The notes under the pieces are model-generated. The model was not told where the DNA came from. It made no database searches and saw nothing but the letters and a program-made list of their open reading frames with translations. A stretch of DNA of 64,000 nt. It comes from Acuticoccus sp039034015 (GTDB lineage: Bacteria > Pseudomonadota > Alphaproteobacteria > Rhizobiales > Amorphaceae). This document shows positions 43,709 through 53,365 of this stretch, piece by piece. Where the stretch lies: the NCBI GenBank assembly GCA_039034015.1, contig JBCCBM010000002.1, positions 62,001-126,000 of the forward strand. Direction: 5' to 3'. The number at the start of each line of letters is the position of its first letter. Position 1 is the stretch's first letter. The translations under genes were made by a program, and so were the position numbers.

Positions 43709-44206
43709 TCAAAAACCGCGATCTTCCAGCGCCTTCACCGTTGCCGCCAAAACAATGCCGTAAAGCACGTGCCCGACCAGCGCGACCCACATGATGCCCG
43801 TAAAATTCAGGAACCAGGGGTTACCGGCCAAAAGCGGCCCGGCCACGAAGCCGATCGCGACCAGAAAGAGCCCGAAGCCATAAATCGCGCTCGCGGCGAA
43901 CCAGTGCATGGGCAAAATCCGCTCCTGCAGGGGCCGGAAAACGGCAAGCCAACCAAGGGGATAGGCAATTAGCCCCACCACGAAAAGGTGCATAAAGTGC
44001 CCCGCGTTGGTGGAGCGGATGCCGGTGAGGACGTCCACCGTCTGCACCGCAAGGGGCACCGGGGCAAGGCGCGACAGGCCAAGTGCCGGGCTGATCGCCT
44101 GGCCCCAAAGGTCGAACGCGACGGTGGCGACGGACCCGCCGATGAGAGCCAACAACAAACCATTGAACGGGGCGGGGAGGGCACCTTGGGCGCGGGCGGT
44201 TGACAT
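43709..44206 (-). CDS. Uncharacterised four-helix membrane protein
   Basis: A 165-residue integral membrane protein with about four helices (residues 14-33, 68-88, 95-120 and 130-155). Histidines face the membrane region in GHFMHLF and PMHWFAAS, which could bind metal or haem, but that is speculative. I chose the ATG at 44206. It is transcribed towards hisS and divergent from the HerA-like gene. I do not recognise its family. Confidence 0.7.
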   Translation of the reverse strand: MSTARAQGALPAPFNGLLLALIGGSVATVAFDLWGQAISPALGLSRLAPVPLAVQTVDVLTGIRSTNAGHFMHLFVVGLIAYPLGWLAVFRPLQERILPMHWFAASAIYGFGLFLVAIGFVAGPLLAGNPWFLNFTGIMWVALVGHVLYGIVLAATVKALEDRGF

Positions 44207-44330
44207 TTTCAAATTCCTTGATCTCACCGTGTGTGGCCGGCTTGATCTGGTCACGCCCCCGCCAATCGCGGCATAAACATTTCTCCCCGTTGCGTGAGCG
44301 CCCGCGACGGCCCCGTGAACGAGAACTTCG

Positions 44331-45896
44331 ATGACCCTTTTTCGTGACGACGCGGTCTATGTGGGCACCGCCAAAACCCCCCAATACTTGGCCCTCGAAA
44401 TGGCAAATCGCCACGGCCTCGTCACCGGCGCGACCGGCACCGGCAAAACGGTGACCCTCCAAATCCTCGCGGAAGGATTTTCACGCGCAGGCGTCCCCGT
44501 CTTCTGCGCCGACATCAAAGGTGACCTTTCAGGCATTGCTGTCCCCGGCACACCAAAAGACTTTTTGGCCAAACGCGCCACAAAAATCGGTTTCTCCGAC
44601 GATTATGTCTTCGAGGCCGCCCCCGTCACCTTCTACGACCTTTTTGGCGTCAAAGGCACGCCCATCCGCACCACCGTCACCGAGATGGGGCCCATCCTGC
44701 TCGCGCGGCTTTTGGACCTCAACGATGTGCAGGAGGGCGTCCTCGTGATCGCCTTCACGCTGGCGGACGAGGAGGGCCTGCCGCTTCTGGATCTTGCTGA
44801 CCTCCGCGCGCTGATGGTCCATGTGGCGGACGAGGCGGCGAACCTGTCGCGCATCTATGGCCTTGTCTCGCCCGCATCCGTCGGCGCCATCCAGCGGTCG
44901 ATCCTGCGGCTTGAACAACAAGGCGGCGACGCGTTCTTCGGCGAGCCAGCCTTTGCCATTGCTGACCTTATGCGCAAAGCGCCCGATGGCCGCGGGATCG
45001 TGTCTGTGCTGGCCGCCGACCAGTTGATGCGCCGGCCGGACCTTTACGCGACCTTCCTCCTCTGGCTCCTCTCCGAACTCTTTGAAGAACTCCCCGAGGT
45101 GGGCGACCCCGATAAACCCCGCCTCGTCTTCTTCTTCGACGAGGCGCACCTTCTGTTCAACGATGCGCCCGACGCGCTCCTCCAAATTGTGGAGACCGTG
45201 GTGCGCCTCATCCGCTCCAAGGGCGTTGGCGTTTTCTTCGTGACCCAAAGCCCGCTCGATCTTCCCGACACTGTGCTCGGTCAGCTCGGCAACCGCATCC
45301 AGCACGCGCTGCGCGCCTACACCCCGCGGGACCAAAAGGCCGTGCGCGCGGCGGCCGAAACCTTCCGCCCCAACCCAAACCTCGACACCGAGCGCGTGAT
45401 CACCGAGCTTGGCGTTGGCGAGGCGCTGGTCTCAACGCTTGACGAGGATGGCGCGCCAACGGTGGTGGAGCGCACGCTGATCCGCCCGCCCTCCAGCCGC
45501 CTTGGCCCCATCATGGATGGCGAGCGCGCGGTGCTGATGGCCGGCGACCCGATGCGTGCCAAATACGCCGAGAGCGTCAACCGCGAGAGCGCCTACGAAA
45601 TCCTGACCGCCCGCGCCGCCGCAACCCCCAACCCCGACGAGGCCGCCGGCCGCACCATGGCCACCCCGGAGGCGGCCGAGCCCGCCCCGCCCGAGCCCGG
45701 CGCCTTCCAGCGCACCTGGACCTGGCTTTTTGGCAAAGGGCGCAAAATGCACCCGGCGCAAAAGGCCGCCCGCGGCGTTGCCCGCTCCATCCTCGATGAT
45801 GTGGCGGGGCGCGTTGGCCGCCAAATCGCCGGGCGCACGGGGGCCAAGATTGGGAAGGCGGTGGCGCGGGGCGCCTTCGGCAACCTCCTCAGGTAG
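44331..45896 (+). CDS. HerA-like ATPase, DUF853 family
   Basis: A 521-residue P-loop ATPase of the HerA/FtsK superfamily, like Escherichia coli YjgR. Walker A is GATGTGKT (about residues 33-40) and Walker B is RLVFFFDEAHLL (about residues 264-275), followed by FFVTQSPLDLPDTVLGQLGNRIQHALRAYT in pieces with the family's arginine finger region. The C-terminus is basic and alanine-rich. The role, probably DNA-linked, is not established. Confidence 0.9.
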   Translation: MTLFRDDAVYVGTAKTPQYLALEMANRHGLVTGATGTGKTVTLQILAEGFSRAGVPVFCADIKGDLSGIAVPGTPKDFLAKRATKIGFSDDYVFEAAPVTFYDLFGVKGTPIRTTVTEMGPILLARLLDLNDVQEGVLVIAFTLADEEGLPLLDLADLRALMVHVADEAANLSRIYGLVSPASVGAIQRSILRLEQQGGDAFFGEPAFAIADLMRKAPDGRGIVSVLAADQLMRRPDLYATFLLWLLSELFEELPEVGDPDKPRLVFFFDEAHLLFNDAPDALLQIVETVVRLIRSKGVGVFFVTQSPLDLPDTVLGQLGNRIQHALRAYTPRDQKAVRAAAETFRPNPNLDTERVITELGVGEALVSTLDEDGAPTVVERTLIRPPSSRLGPIMDGERAVLMAGDPMRAKYAESVNRESAYEILTARAAATPNPDEAAGRTMATPEAAEPAPPEPGAFQRTWTWLFGKGRKMHPAQKAARGVARSILDDVAGRVGRQIAGRTGAKIGKAVARGAFGNLLR

Positions 45897-47124
45897 CGGC
45901 CTTTTGAAAGGTGATTTGCCGCACGTCGATGAGGCCAGTGGCAAAGCCTGCCGCGCAATAATCGAGATAAAACCGCCACGCGCGGCGAAATTTTCTGTCG
46001 TGGCCGAGCGCCGCCACCGCCGCCTCTGCCTCCAGGAAATGCCGCCGCCACAGGCGCAGCGTGCGCGCATAATCCCCGCCAAAGGCCCGCTCGGCCACCA
46101 CCTTCAGCCCGCGCTCGGCCCCCAGCGCACGCAACGCGCCGGCCGGCGGCAACAGGCCTCCGGGGAAAATGTGTGTGCGGATAAAATCGCTCCCCCGGCG
46201 GTAGGTGGGGAAGAAGGCATCGTCCACCGTGATCACCTGCAGCCCGGCCCGCCCGCCCGGCTTCAACACGCGCGCGAGGGTGTCGAAATAGGTGCCCCAG
46301 TAGGCCTCGCCCACAGCCTCGAACATTTCGATGGAGACCACTGCGTCATAGGTGCCGGCCTCGTCGCGATAGTCTTTTTCGCGCACGGTGATGCGCGCCG
46401 AAAACCCTGCGGCGGCGGCCCGCTCGCGCGCGAAGGCGGCCTGGGCGGGCGACAGGGTGAGCCCTGTCACCGTGCAGCCTGCCGCGGCGGCATGCCGCGC
46501 AAAGCCGCCCCAGCCGCAGCCGATTTCGAGCACATGGTCGCCGGGCGATAGGCCCACATCGTGCGCCAGCGCCGCCATTTTCGCCTCTTGGGCCGCCTCC
46601 AGCGTGTCGGCGCCTTCAAAAAGTGCGCTGGAGTAGGTCATGGTGGGGTCGAGCCAGAGGCTGTAAAAATCGTTGCCGAGGTCGTAGTGGGCGATGATGT
46701 TGCGCTTGGCCTGGCGGCGGGTGTTTTGCCGCAGCCACTCGCCCGCCCCGAACGCGGCGCGGATCAGCGGCCCGGCGTCAAACGCGGTGCCCGAGGCGCG
46801 GCTGTTTTGGGCAAAGAGCGTCAGGAGCGCTTCAAGGTCAGGGGTGTCCCAATCGCCAGCGGCGTAGGTCTCGCCAAGGCCCACATCGCCCCGGGCGGCA
46901 GCGCGCGGGACAGCGCCCCAGCGGTGCAGCGTGGCGCTGGCGTCCGGCCCCTCGGCCGCCCCTTGCACGCGAAGTTTGCGGCCCCCGGGCAGCGTAATGG
47001 AGAGCGAGCCTTCGGCCAGCGTTTTGGCGAGCCCCACCACCGGCCAAAGCGCAAGCGGCAACTGGCGGCGGGCGACCGGCACGCCCCGTTGCAACACAAG
47101 TGTCCGCTCGCCATCCAACGCCAT
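45889..47124 (-). CDS. Cyclopropane-fatty-acyl-phospholipid synthase-like methyltransferase
   Basis: A 411-residue SAM methyltransferase that modifies unsaturated acyl chains of membrane phospholipids. The family lead-in is NIIAHYDLGNDFYSLWLDPT, with the active-site MTYSSALF. The SAM site is VLEIGCGWGGFARHAAAAGC (about residues 190-209), followed by GLTLSPAQAAFARER and SIEMFEAVG. The start at 47124 follows GGGGG. The stop overlaps the convergent HerA-like gene by eight bases. Confidence 0.9.
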   Translation of the reverse strand: MALDGERTLVLQRGVPVARRQLPLALWPVVGLAKTLAEGSLSITLPGGRKLRVQGAAEGPDASATLHRWGAVPRAAARGDVGLGETYAAGDWDTPDLEALLTLFAQNSRASGTAFDAGPLIRAAFGAGEWLRQNTRRQAKRNIIAHYDLGNDFYSLWLDPTMTYSSALFEGADTLEAAQEAKMAALAHDVGLSPGDHVLEIGCGWGGFARHAAAAGCTVTGLTLSPAQAAFARERAAAAGFSARITVREKDYRDEAGTYDAVVSIEMFEAVGEAYWGTYFDTLARVLKPGGRAGLQVITVDDAFFPTYRRGSDFIRTHIFPGGLLPPAGALRALGAERGLKVVAERAFGGDYARTLRLWRRHFLEAEAAVAALGHDRKFRRAWRFYLDYCAAGFATGLIDVRQITFQKAAT

Positions 47125-47208
47125 CAAAACCCCCGTCCAAGGGGGCGAGTGTGGCACGGGGCGGCCGGCCCGCAACAGGGCTTTTCATGGGGTTTGCCCG
47201 GCGGCGCG

Positions 47209-47511
47209 CTACTCTTCCGGCTCGGTGGTGAATTGCAGGGGGTGGCCGGCGTCGGCGGCCATGGCGTTGGCCTCATCCGCCTTGGTTTCGGCCACCTGCG
47301 CGGGGTAAACGCTGACCACGCAGCTCCCCTTGGTGTGGGCCGTCATCATGATGCCGTGGGCGGTGGACCCGCCGATGCGAAACACGGCGCGCAGCACACG
47401 CACGACAAACTCGCGGGGCGTAAAATCGTCGTTCAGCAAAATGACTTTGTGAAGCTTCGGCGGTTCAGTCTTGGTGACCGTCTTTGGCTTCAGATCGACA
47501 TCAGTTGGCAT
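47209..47511 (-). CDS. clpS: ATP-dependent Clp protease adaptor ClpS
   Basis: Delivers N-degron substrates to ClpA. The 100-residue protein has a flexible N-terminus of about 20 residues, the signature VILLNDDFTPREFVVRVL (the aspartates bind the N-terminal residue), IMMTAHTKGSCVVSVYPAQV, AETKADEANAMA and the C-terminal PLQFTTEPE. The gene is eight bases downstream of uvrB; clpA is not nearby. Confidence 0.95.
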   Translation of the reverse strand: MPTDVDLKPKTVTKTEPPKLHKVILLNDDFTPREFVVRVLRAVFRIGGSTAHGIMMTAHTKGSCVVSVYPAQVAETKADEANAMAADAGHPLQFTTEPEE

Positions 47512-47518
47512 CTCACCC

Positions 47519-50257
47519 TCAGGCGCCGGGGCGGCCGGTCTTGCGTTTGCGGCGCGCCTTTTTCTTTACATCCGCCGGGTCCTCGTGGGAGCCGACGCCC
47601 ACCTTGTGACGCACGATGAGCCCGGCCTCGTCGGCGTCCTTTCGCCGCGGTTTTTCCGTCCGCTTCACGGTCATCTCGTCGAGCGTGTTTTTCCGCGCGC
47701 GGGTGGGGGGCAGATCCTCCTCGTCGCGGCGGACGCGACCGGCGCCATGGCCGCCCATCTCGTCAAGCTTTGGCTTGCGCGCGCGGGTTTTGAGGTTTGC
47801 GGCCGAGTTGAACGTGCGCTCGCCCTCATAGCGGCCCGCGCTCATCTCAATGTCGCGCTGGCGGGCCATGGGGTCGTCGGCAATGGCAAGCTCGGTCGCC
47901 TGGAGGCGCTTCACCTCATCGCGCAGGCGGGCGGCCTCCTCAAACTCAAGGTTTGCGGCAGCGTCCCGCATCTGGCGCTCAAGGTCTTCCACCGTCACGC
48001 GCATGTTGTGGCCCATGCCTGGCGTGTCTTGGGACGAGCCTTTGTCGACCATCACATGGTCGCGCTCGTAAAGGCTTTCCAAAATGTCGCCGATGGAGCG
48101 TTTGACGCTTTCAGGCGTGATGCCATGCTCTTCGTTATAGGCGAGCTGCTTTTCGCGCCGGCGGGTGGTTTCTTTCATCGCCCGGTCCATGGACCCGGTG
48201 ACCTTGTCCGCATAAAGGACCACACGGCCGTCCACGTTCCGCGCCGCGCGGCCAATCGTTTGCACCAGCGAGGTTTCGGAGCGCAAAAAGCCCTCCTTGT
48301 CTGCATCCAGGATCGCGACCAGCCCACACTCGGGAATGTCGAGCCCCTCGCGCAAAAGGTTGATCCCGACCAGCACGTCAAATGTGCCGAGGCGAAGATC
48401 ACGAATGATTTCAATGCGCTCGATGGTGTCGATATCCGAGTGCATGTACCGCACGCGCACACCATTGTCGTGCAGATACTCCGTGAGATCCTCCGCCATG
48501 CGCTTGGTGAGGACGGTGACGAGCGTGCGATAGCCCGCCTCCGCCACCGCGCGGATTTCGCCCAAAACATCATCCACCTGGTGTTTTGCCGGGCGCACCT
48601 CCACGGGCGGGTCGATGAGGCCCGTCGGCCGGATCACCTGCTCGACGAAAACGCCGCCCGCCTCCTCCATCTCCCAGGGCCCAGGCGTTGCGGAGACCGC
48701 CACCGATTGCGGGCGCATGAGGTCCCACTCCTCAAAGCGGAGCGGGCGGTTGTCCATGCAGGAGGGGAGGCGGAACCCGTATTCCGCCAGTGTTGCCTTG
48801 CGCCGAAAGTCCCCGCGATACATCGCGCCGATCTGCGGGATGGTGACGTGGCTTTCGTCCAAAAAGACGATCGCATTGTCGGGCAAGTATTCAAACAGTG
48901 TGGGCGGCGGCTCGCCAGGTTTGCGGCCGGTCAGATAGCGCGAATAGTTCTCAATGCCGTTGCAGGCGCCCGTCGCCTCCATCATTTCTAAGTCGAAGCT
49001 TGTGCGCTGCTCCAGCCGCTGCGCCTCGAGCAGGCGGCCGGCAGCGTTCAGCTCCCCAAGCCGGTGTTTGAGCTCGGCTTTGATGGACTTCATCGCCTGC
49101 TGCAAGGTCGGCCGCGGCGTCACATAGTGTGAGTTGGCGTAGACTTTGACGAGCTGCATTTCCTCCGACTTCTTGCCCGTCAGAGGGTCGAACTCGGTGA
49201 TGTTTTCCACCTCGTCGCCAAACAAAGACACCCGCCACGCGCGGTCTTCATAGTGCGCGGGAAATATCTCAACCGTGTCGCCGCGCACGCGAAAGGTGCC
49301 GCGGATAAAGTTCGCGTCGGAGCGCTTGTATTGCAGCGCCACGAGATCGGCCAAGAGCTGCCGCTGGTCGAGCCGCTCACCCACCTCGATGGAGAACGTC
49401 ATCGCCGTATAGGTTTCCACCGAGCCGATACCGTAGATGCATGACACCGAGGCGACAATCACCACGTCGTCTCGCTCCAAGAGCGAGCGGGTGGCGGAGT
49501 GGCGCATGCGGTCGATCTGCTCGTTGATCGACGATTCCTTCTCGATATACGTGTCGCTCCGCGGCACGTAGGCCTCGGGCTGATAGTAATCGTAGTAGGA
49601 GACGAAGTACTCGACCGCGTTCTCGGGGAAGAAGGACTTGAACTCGCCATAAAGCTGGGCGGCCAGCGTCTTGTTGGGCGCAAGGATCAGCGCTGGCCGC
49701 TGGGTGCGCTCAATCACCTGCGCCATGGTGTACGTCTTGCCCGAACCCGTGACGCCCAGAAGAACCTGGCAGCGATCCTCGTCCGAGAGGCCGCCCACCA
49801 GCTCCTCGATCGCGTGGGGCTGGTCGCCCTTTGGCTCATAGTCCGATGCGAGGACGAGCTTGACCCCACCCTCCGATTTAGAGGGCCGGGCGGGGCGGTG
49901 GGGCTGCCACTTGCCATCCTGGAATTCGGGCCGGCCGTCTTGGATGAGCTGTTCCAGGGCGGCAACGGTGGCGGTGGCACCGGAAGGGGTCAGCGCCTCC
50001 GCATCCTCCAGCGCAATGTCGAGCCCGGCGACGGGGTTGAGGCCTGTTGCCGCCCGCTCCCGCGCCGACGCCTTGCCGCCCATGGAGGTGCCGCGGGCGG
50101 TCCGCTCGCCGGCGGATTTTGCCTTCTTTCGGGGCGCTTTCTTTGCCGAGGCCTTTGGTGCGGCTTTGGCGTCCGCCTCCACATCGGCGGCAAAGTCAGC
50201 GATGGACGCGCCTTTTTTGGGCGCCGCCTTCGCGCGGGGTGCGTTTGCATCGGCCAT
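47519..50257 (-). CDS. uvrB: Excinuclease ABC subunit B, extended form
   Basis: Damage-verification helicase of nucleotide excision repair. Walker A is GVTGSGKTYT, with the beta-hairpin region YYDYYQPEAYVPRSDTYIEK, then the helicase motifs and the C-terminal UVR coiled coil DLERQMRDAAANLEFEEAA. At 912 residues it exceeds the usual 670-700: about 130 N-terminal residues are lysine/alanine-rich with RKKAKSAGERTARGTS, and the C-terminus is also basic. The extensions are probably disordered. Confidence 0.95.
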   Translation of the reverse strand: MADANAPRAKAAPKKGASIADFAADVEADAKAAPKASAKKAPRKKAKSAGERTARGTSMGGKASARERAATGLNPVAGLDIALEDAEALTPSGATATVAALEQLIQDGRPEFQDGKWQPHRPARPSKSEGGVKLVLASDYEPKGDQPHAIEELVGGLSDEDRCQVLLGVTGSGKTYTMAQVIERTQRPALILAPNKTLAAQLYGEFKSFFPENAVEYFVSYYDYYQPEAYVPRSDTYIEKESSINEQIDRMRHSATRSLLERDDVVIVASVSCIYGIGSVETYTAMTFSIEVGERLDQRQLLADLVALQYKRSDANFIRGTFRVRGDTVEIFPAHYEDRAWRVSLFGDEVENITEFDPLTGKKSEEMQLVKVYANSHYVTPRPTLQQAMKSIKAELKHRLGELNAAGRLLEAQRLEQRTSFDLEMMEATGACNGIENYSRYLTGRKPGEPPPTLFEYLPDNAIVFLDESHVTIPQIGAMYRGDFRRKATLAEYGFRLPSCMDNRPLRFEEWDLMRPQSVAVSATPGPWEMEEAGGVFVEQVIRPTGLIDPPVEVRPAKHQVDDVLGEIRAVAEAGYRTLVTVLTKRMAEDLTEYLHDNGVRVRYMHSDIDTIERIEIIRDLRLGTFDVLVGINLLREGLDIPECGLVAILDADKEGFLRSETSLVQTIGRAARNVDGRVVLYADKVTGSMDRAMKETTRRREKQLAYNEEHGITPESVKRSIGDILESLYERDHVMVDKGSSQDTPGMGHNMRVTVEDLERQMRDAAANLEFEEAARLRDEVKRLQATELAIADDPMARQRDIEMSAGRYEGERTFNSAANLKTRARKPKLDEMGGHGAGRVRRDEEDLPPTRARKNTLDEMTVKRTEKPRRKDADEAGLIVRHKVGVGSHEDPADVKKKARRKRKTGRPGA

Positions 50258-50299
50258 GGCGCGGATATGGCCCGCGCCCGGCCCGAATGCAACGCAGTC

Positions 50300-50599
50300 T
50301 CAGCAGCTCGAGCGGCGCATGCACTGCGCAAACGGCCGCCGCCCCGGAACGTGCGCGCGGTTGCACTGGCGGTAGGCCCGCTGGCAGTCCGTGCGCGTGC
50401 GCCGCTGCACATCAGGATTGTTGCGGTTCGGCAAAAAGCTGCGGCTGCGACCAAGCCCCGGGCGGCACGCCCGATCGCCCGGGCGGCAGTTTTGCACAAA
50501 AACAGTGTTGTTTGTGATCTCGAGCGCGCCCGGCATCACATGGGCCGCCGCCGCCGAGGGCAGCGCGAGGCAAAGGCAAAGGATGATCCGATAAAGCAT
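50300..50599 (-). CDS. Small secreted cysteine-rich protein
   Basis: A 99-residue protein with an N-terminal signal peptide (MLYRIILCLCLALPSAAAA, about residues 1-19). The mature part has six cysteines in three pairs: CRPGDRAC, CQRAYRQC and CMRRSSC. It is arginine-rich. Such spacing suggests disulfides in the periplasm. The start at 50599 begins the signal sequence; the longer frame does not add a better start. Function is unknown. Confidence 0.65.
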   Translation of the reverse strand: MLYRIILCLCLALPSAAAAHVMPGALEITNNTVFVQNCRPGDRACRPGLGRSRSFLPNRNNPDVQRRTRTDCQRAYRQCNRAHVPGRRPFAQCMRRSSC

Positions 50600-50655
50600 G
50601 GCGAACAGAACCTTTTCGCGCAAAGTATGCGGCCCACCTTGCACAGCGCCCGCAT

Positions 50656-51369
50656 TTACCCGCGATTAATGAGCATCGTGACCCCCATCAGCCCGCCAAA
50701 CAAGACCGGCTGGTGGAGAAGATAAATCAACAAACTAAAGCGCCCCATAAAGCTCAAGGGTCGCAGCTTTTTTGGCACAACCCCGCGCACCATCGGCACA
50801 TTGCGCCCCGCAACCACCCCCAAAAGCGTCACCGCGAACCAAGGGAAGATCGGTTCATAATCAAATGTGTAGGGTACGGTGGGGGAAAGCCCCAGCGCAT
50901 AAAACACCGGCCCCTCAAAGATCGGGTGGCGAAAGACGGCCGGCAAGATCAGCACAACACTCGCCACCGCCAGCGTCACCCAAGCCGGCGCAAACAGGAA
51001 CGGGAGCGCCAAGACGCTGAAGAGCGCAATGGCGTGCAAAATTCCAAAATAGATCGGCGCCGGCATCGTAAAGACGGTCGCCACCGTGACGGCAAACGCT
51101 GCCGCCCCCACCACAGCCACACGCCGCCAAAACGGCCCCCATCGCACCCCCTCGCCGTGGGCCACCACCAGCGCAGCCCCTGCGAGAAACAAGAACGTGC
51201 TCGCAATCCCGGCCGCAAACCCGCGCCACAGCGGGTGGCGATCCACCGGCCAGTCCACCAGGCCGAAGAGCAAAAGGTCGAACGCAAAATGGTAGATCAC
51301 CATGGCGACGATGGCGCCGCCGCGCGCAACGTCGAGCCAGACGATGCGCGCAGAGGTCAATAGTGCCAC
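50656..51369 (-). CDS. Heparan-alpha-glucosaminide N-acetyltransferase-like membrane protein (DUF1624)
   Basis: A 237-residue polytopic membrane protein with about seven helices. The N-terminal signature RIVWLDVARGGAIVAMVIYH with a conserved histidine, followed by FDLLLFGL, marks the DUF1624 transmembrane acyltransferase group. A second histidine lies in FGILHAIAL. The start overlaps the LysR gene by 13 bases. Substrate unknown. Confidence 0.82.
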   Translation of the reverse strand: MALLTSARIVWLDVARGGAIVAMVIYHFAFDLLLFGLVDWPVDRHPLWRGFAAGIASTFLFLAGAALVVAHGEGVRWGPFWRRVAVVGAAAFAVTVATVFTMPAPIYFGILHAIALFSVLALPFLFAPAWVTLAVASVVLILPAVFRHPIFEGPVFYALGLSPTVPYTFDYEPIFPWFAVTLLGVVAGRNVPMVRGVVPKKLRPLSFMGRFSLLIYLLHQPVLFGGLMGVTMLINRG

Positions 51370-52247
51370 GCCTCGGCCTTGGCGAGGATGAAGTCGCGAA
51401 ACGCCTGCACCCGCGCCGAATTGCGCAGTTCTGACGCGTAGACAAAATAAAGATTATAGCTCGGTGGCTCGGCGCCCATGTCGAGCCGCACCACCTTGTC
51501 ATCCCCGTCCACCACAAAGTCCGGCAGAACGCCAAGCCCAACGCCGGTGTCGATGGCGGTGCGCATCGCAAGCATGTTGTTGACGCGAACGGCAGGCGTG
51601 CGCGGGTCATCATCCTCCCGCCCCGCGGTTTCCAGCCAGTTCAATTCGCGGAGATACGTCGGCGGGTTGGGGCCGAAGGTGACGAGGCGGTGCTCATCAA
51701 GGTCGGCCAGCGTCCGCGGGGCGCCGCACCGCTCCAGGTAGGAGAGCGCGGCGTAGACATGAAAGTGCACGGTGAAGAGGCGGCGCTGCACAAGGTCGGG
51801 CTGGACGGGCTGGCGCCAACGGATCGCGATGTCGGCCTCGCGCATCCCAATGTCGAGCTCGGCATCGTTGAAGATGAGCTCCAACTCCACCTCGGGGTAA
51901 AGCTGGACGAAATCATTGATGCGCGCACACAGCCACGTGGACCCCAGGCCAATGGTGGTGGTGACGCGCAAAACGCCCCGCGGTCGATCGCGCGAATCCA
52001 CCAGCGAACTGGCCACCGTTTGCAGTTCCCGCGCAATGTTTTGGGTGGTCTTGTAAAGCTCCTCCCCCTGCTCGGTGAGGAGGAGACCCCGGGCGTGGCG
52101 GTGGAAGAGGGTGACGCCGATTTGCAGTTCCAGCGCATGAACCTGCCGGCTCACCGCCGACTGGCTGATCCCCAGCTCTTCCCCCGCGTGGGTGAAGCTC
52201 CCCTTTTGGGCCGCAGCGTGAAACACACGCAGCTTGTCCCAGTCCAT
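51357..52247 (-). CDS. LysR-family transcription regulator
   Basis: A 296-residue LysR-type regulator. The winged helix is MDWDKLRVFHAAAQKGSFTH followed by GISQSAVSRQVHALE (about residues 26-40); the effector domain begins near residue 90 with VLRVTTTIGLGS. It lies next to trxB and an Lrp gene. Its target may be trxB or the downstream membrane protein gene, which its 3' end overlaps. Confidence 0.92.
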   Translation of the reverse strand: MDWDKLRVFHAAAQKGSFTHAGEELGISQSAVSRQVHALELQIGVTLFHRHARGLLLTEQGEELYKTTQNIARELQTVASSLVDSRDRPRGVLRVTTTIGLGSTWLCARINDFVQLYPEVELELIFNDAELDIGMREADIAIRWRQPVQPDLVQRRLFTVHFHVYAALSYLERCGAPRTLADLDEHRLVTFGPNPPTYLRELNWLETAGREDDDPRTPAVRVNNMLAMRTAIDTGVGLGVLPDFVVDGDDKVVRLDMGAEPPSYNLYFVYASELRNSARVQAFRDFILAKAEAWHY

Positions 52248-52328
52248 GACACGCTCCTCACCCGCCCGGTGGCGGTGGTTTGATGCTGACGCGCCAAGGA
52301 TGTGACGTGTCGTGTGCTGCGTTGGGGC

Positions 52329-53297
52329 TTATTCGGCCGCAACCTGCGCGGGCGCGATGGCGTGGGCCAGATACTTTTCCGCCTCAAGCGCGGCCATGCA
52401 GCCCATGCCCGCGGCCGTCACCGCCTGGCGATAGATGTCATCGGTGACGTCGCCCGCGGCAAACACGCCCGGAATGCTGGTGCGGGTGGAATCCGCCTCG
52501 GTCCAAACATAGCCGCTTTCGCGCAGTTTGAGCTGGTCCTTCACAAGCTCCGTCGCCGGCGCATGGCCGATGGCGACGAACACGCCGTCCACCGCAATGT
52601 CCCGCGTCTCGCCGGTCCGCCGGTCGCGCACGCGCGCGCCGGTCACCCCCGCGGGCGTCCCCCCGCCCAACACCTCGGCAAGTTCCGCGTGCCAGATGAC
52701 CTCGACCTTCGGGTGAGCGAAGAGCCGCTCTTGCAAGATGCGCTCGGCGCGAAGCTCGCCGCGTCGGTGGATGAGCGTCACTTTGCTCGCGTGGTTGGTG
52801 AGGTAGAGCGCCTCTTCCACCGCCGTGTTGCCCCCGCCCACAACCGCCACCGCCTTGCCACGATAAAAGAAGCCATCACAGGTGGCGCAGGCCGAGACGC
52901 CCGCGCCCTTGAACCGCTCCTCCGACGGCAACCCCAGCCATTTTGCCTGGGCGCCGGTCGCCAGTACCACGGTGTCGGCGAGATAGGTTTTGCCGGAATC
53001 GCCGGTGAAGCGGAACGGGCGCTGTGACAGGTCGGCCGCCGTCAGATGGTCGTAGAGCATCCTTGTGCCCACATGCTCGGCCTGGGCGCGCATTTGCTCC
53101 ATTAGCCAGGGGCCTTGGATGACGTCGGCAAAGCCGGGGTAATTTTCCACCTCGGTGGTGATGGTCATTTGTCCGCCGGGTTGGATGCCGGCGACCAGCA
53201 CGGGCTCCAGCATCGCGCGGGCGGCGTAAATGGCGGCGGTGTAGCCGGCCGGGCCTGAGCCGATAATCAAAAGCTTTGTGGAAACCGTCTCGGTCAT
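52329..53297 (-). CDS. trxB: Thioredoxin-disulfide reductase
   Basis: Reduces thioredoxin with NADPH. The 322-residue flavoenzyme has the FAD-binding GSGPAGYTAAIYAARA, the redox-active CATC in GVSACATCDGFF, the NADPH site VVGGGNTAVEEALYLTNHA and a C-terminal GVFAAGDVTD. The start may be 53297 or the tandem ATG at 53300; GGGGA lies just upstream. It lies between LysR and the ELM1-like gene. Confidence 0.95.
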   Translation of the reverse strand: MTETVSTKLLIIGSGPAGYTAAIYAARAMLEPVLVAGIQPGGQMTITTEVENYPGFADVIQGPWLMEQMRAQAEHVGTRMLYDHLTAADLSQRPFRFTGDSGKTYLADTVVLATGAQAKWLGLPSEERFKGAGVSACATCDGFFYRGKAVAVVGGGNTAVEEALYLTNHASKVTLIHRRGELRAERILQERLFAHPKVEVIWHAELAEVLGGGTPAGVTGARVRDRRTGETRDIAVDGVFVAIGHAPATELVKDQLKLRESGYVWTEADSTRTSIPGVFAAGDVTDDIYRQAVTAAGMGCMAALEAEKYLAHAIAPAQVAAE

Positions 53298-53365
53298 CAT
53301 CGTTCCCCAACGTCCCTCGTCAGATGCATCCGTCGGGTCGCCTTGTGAAGGGGCAACGGCGCCCG

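Noticed and set aside
42245..43972. 575-codon open frame on the plus strand
   Set aside because: Antisense shadow of hisS, with no protein-like motifs.
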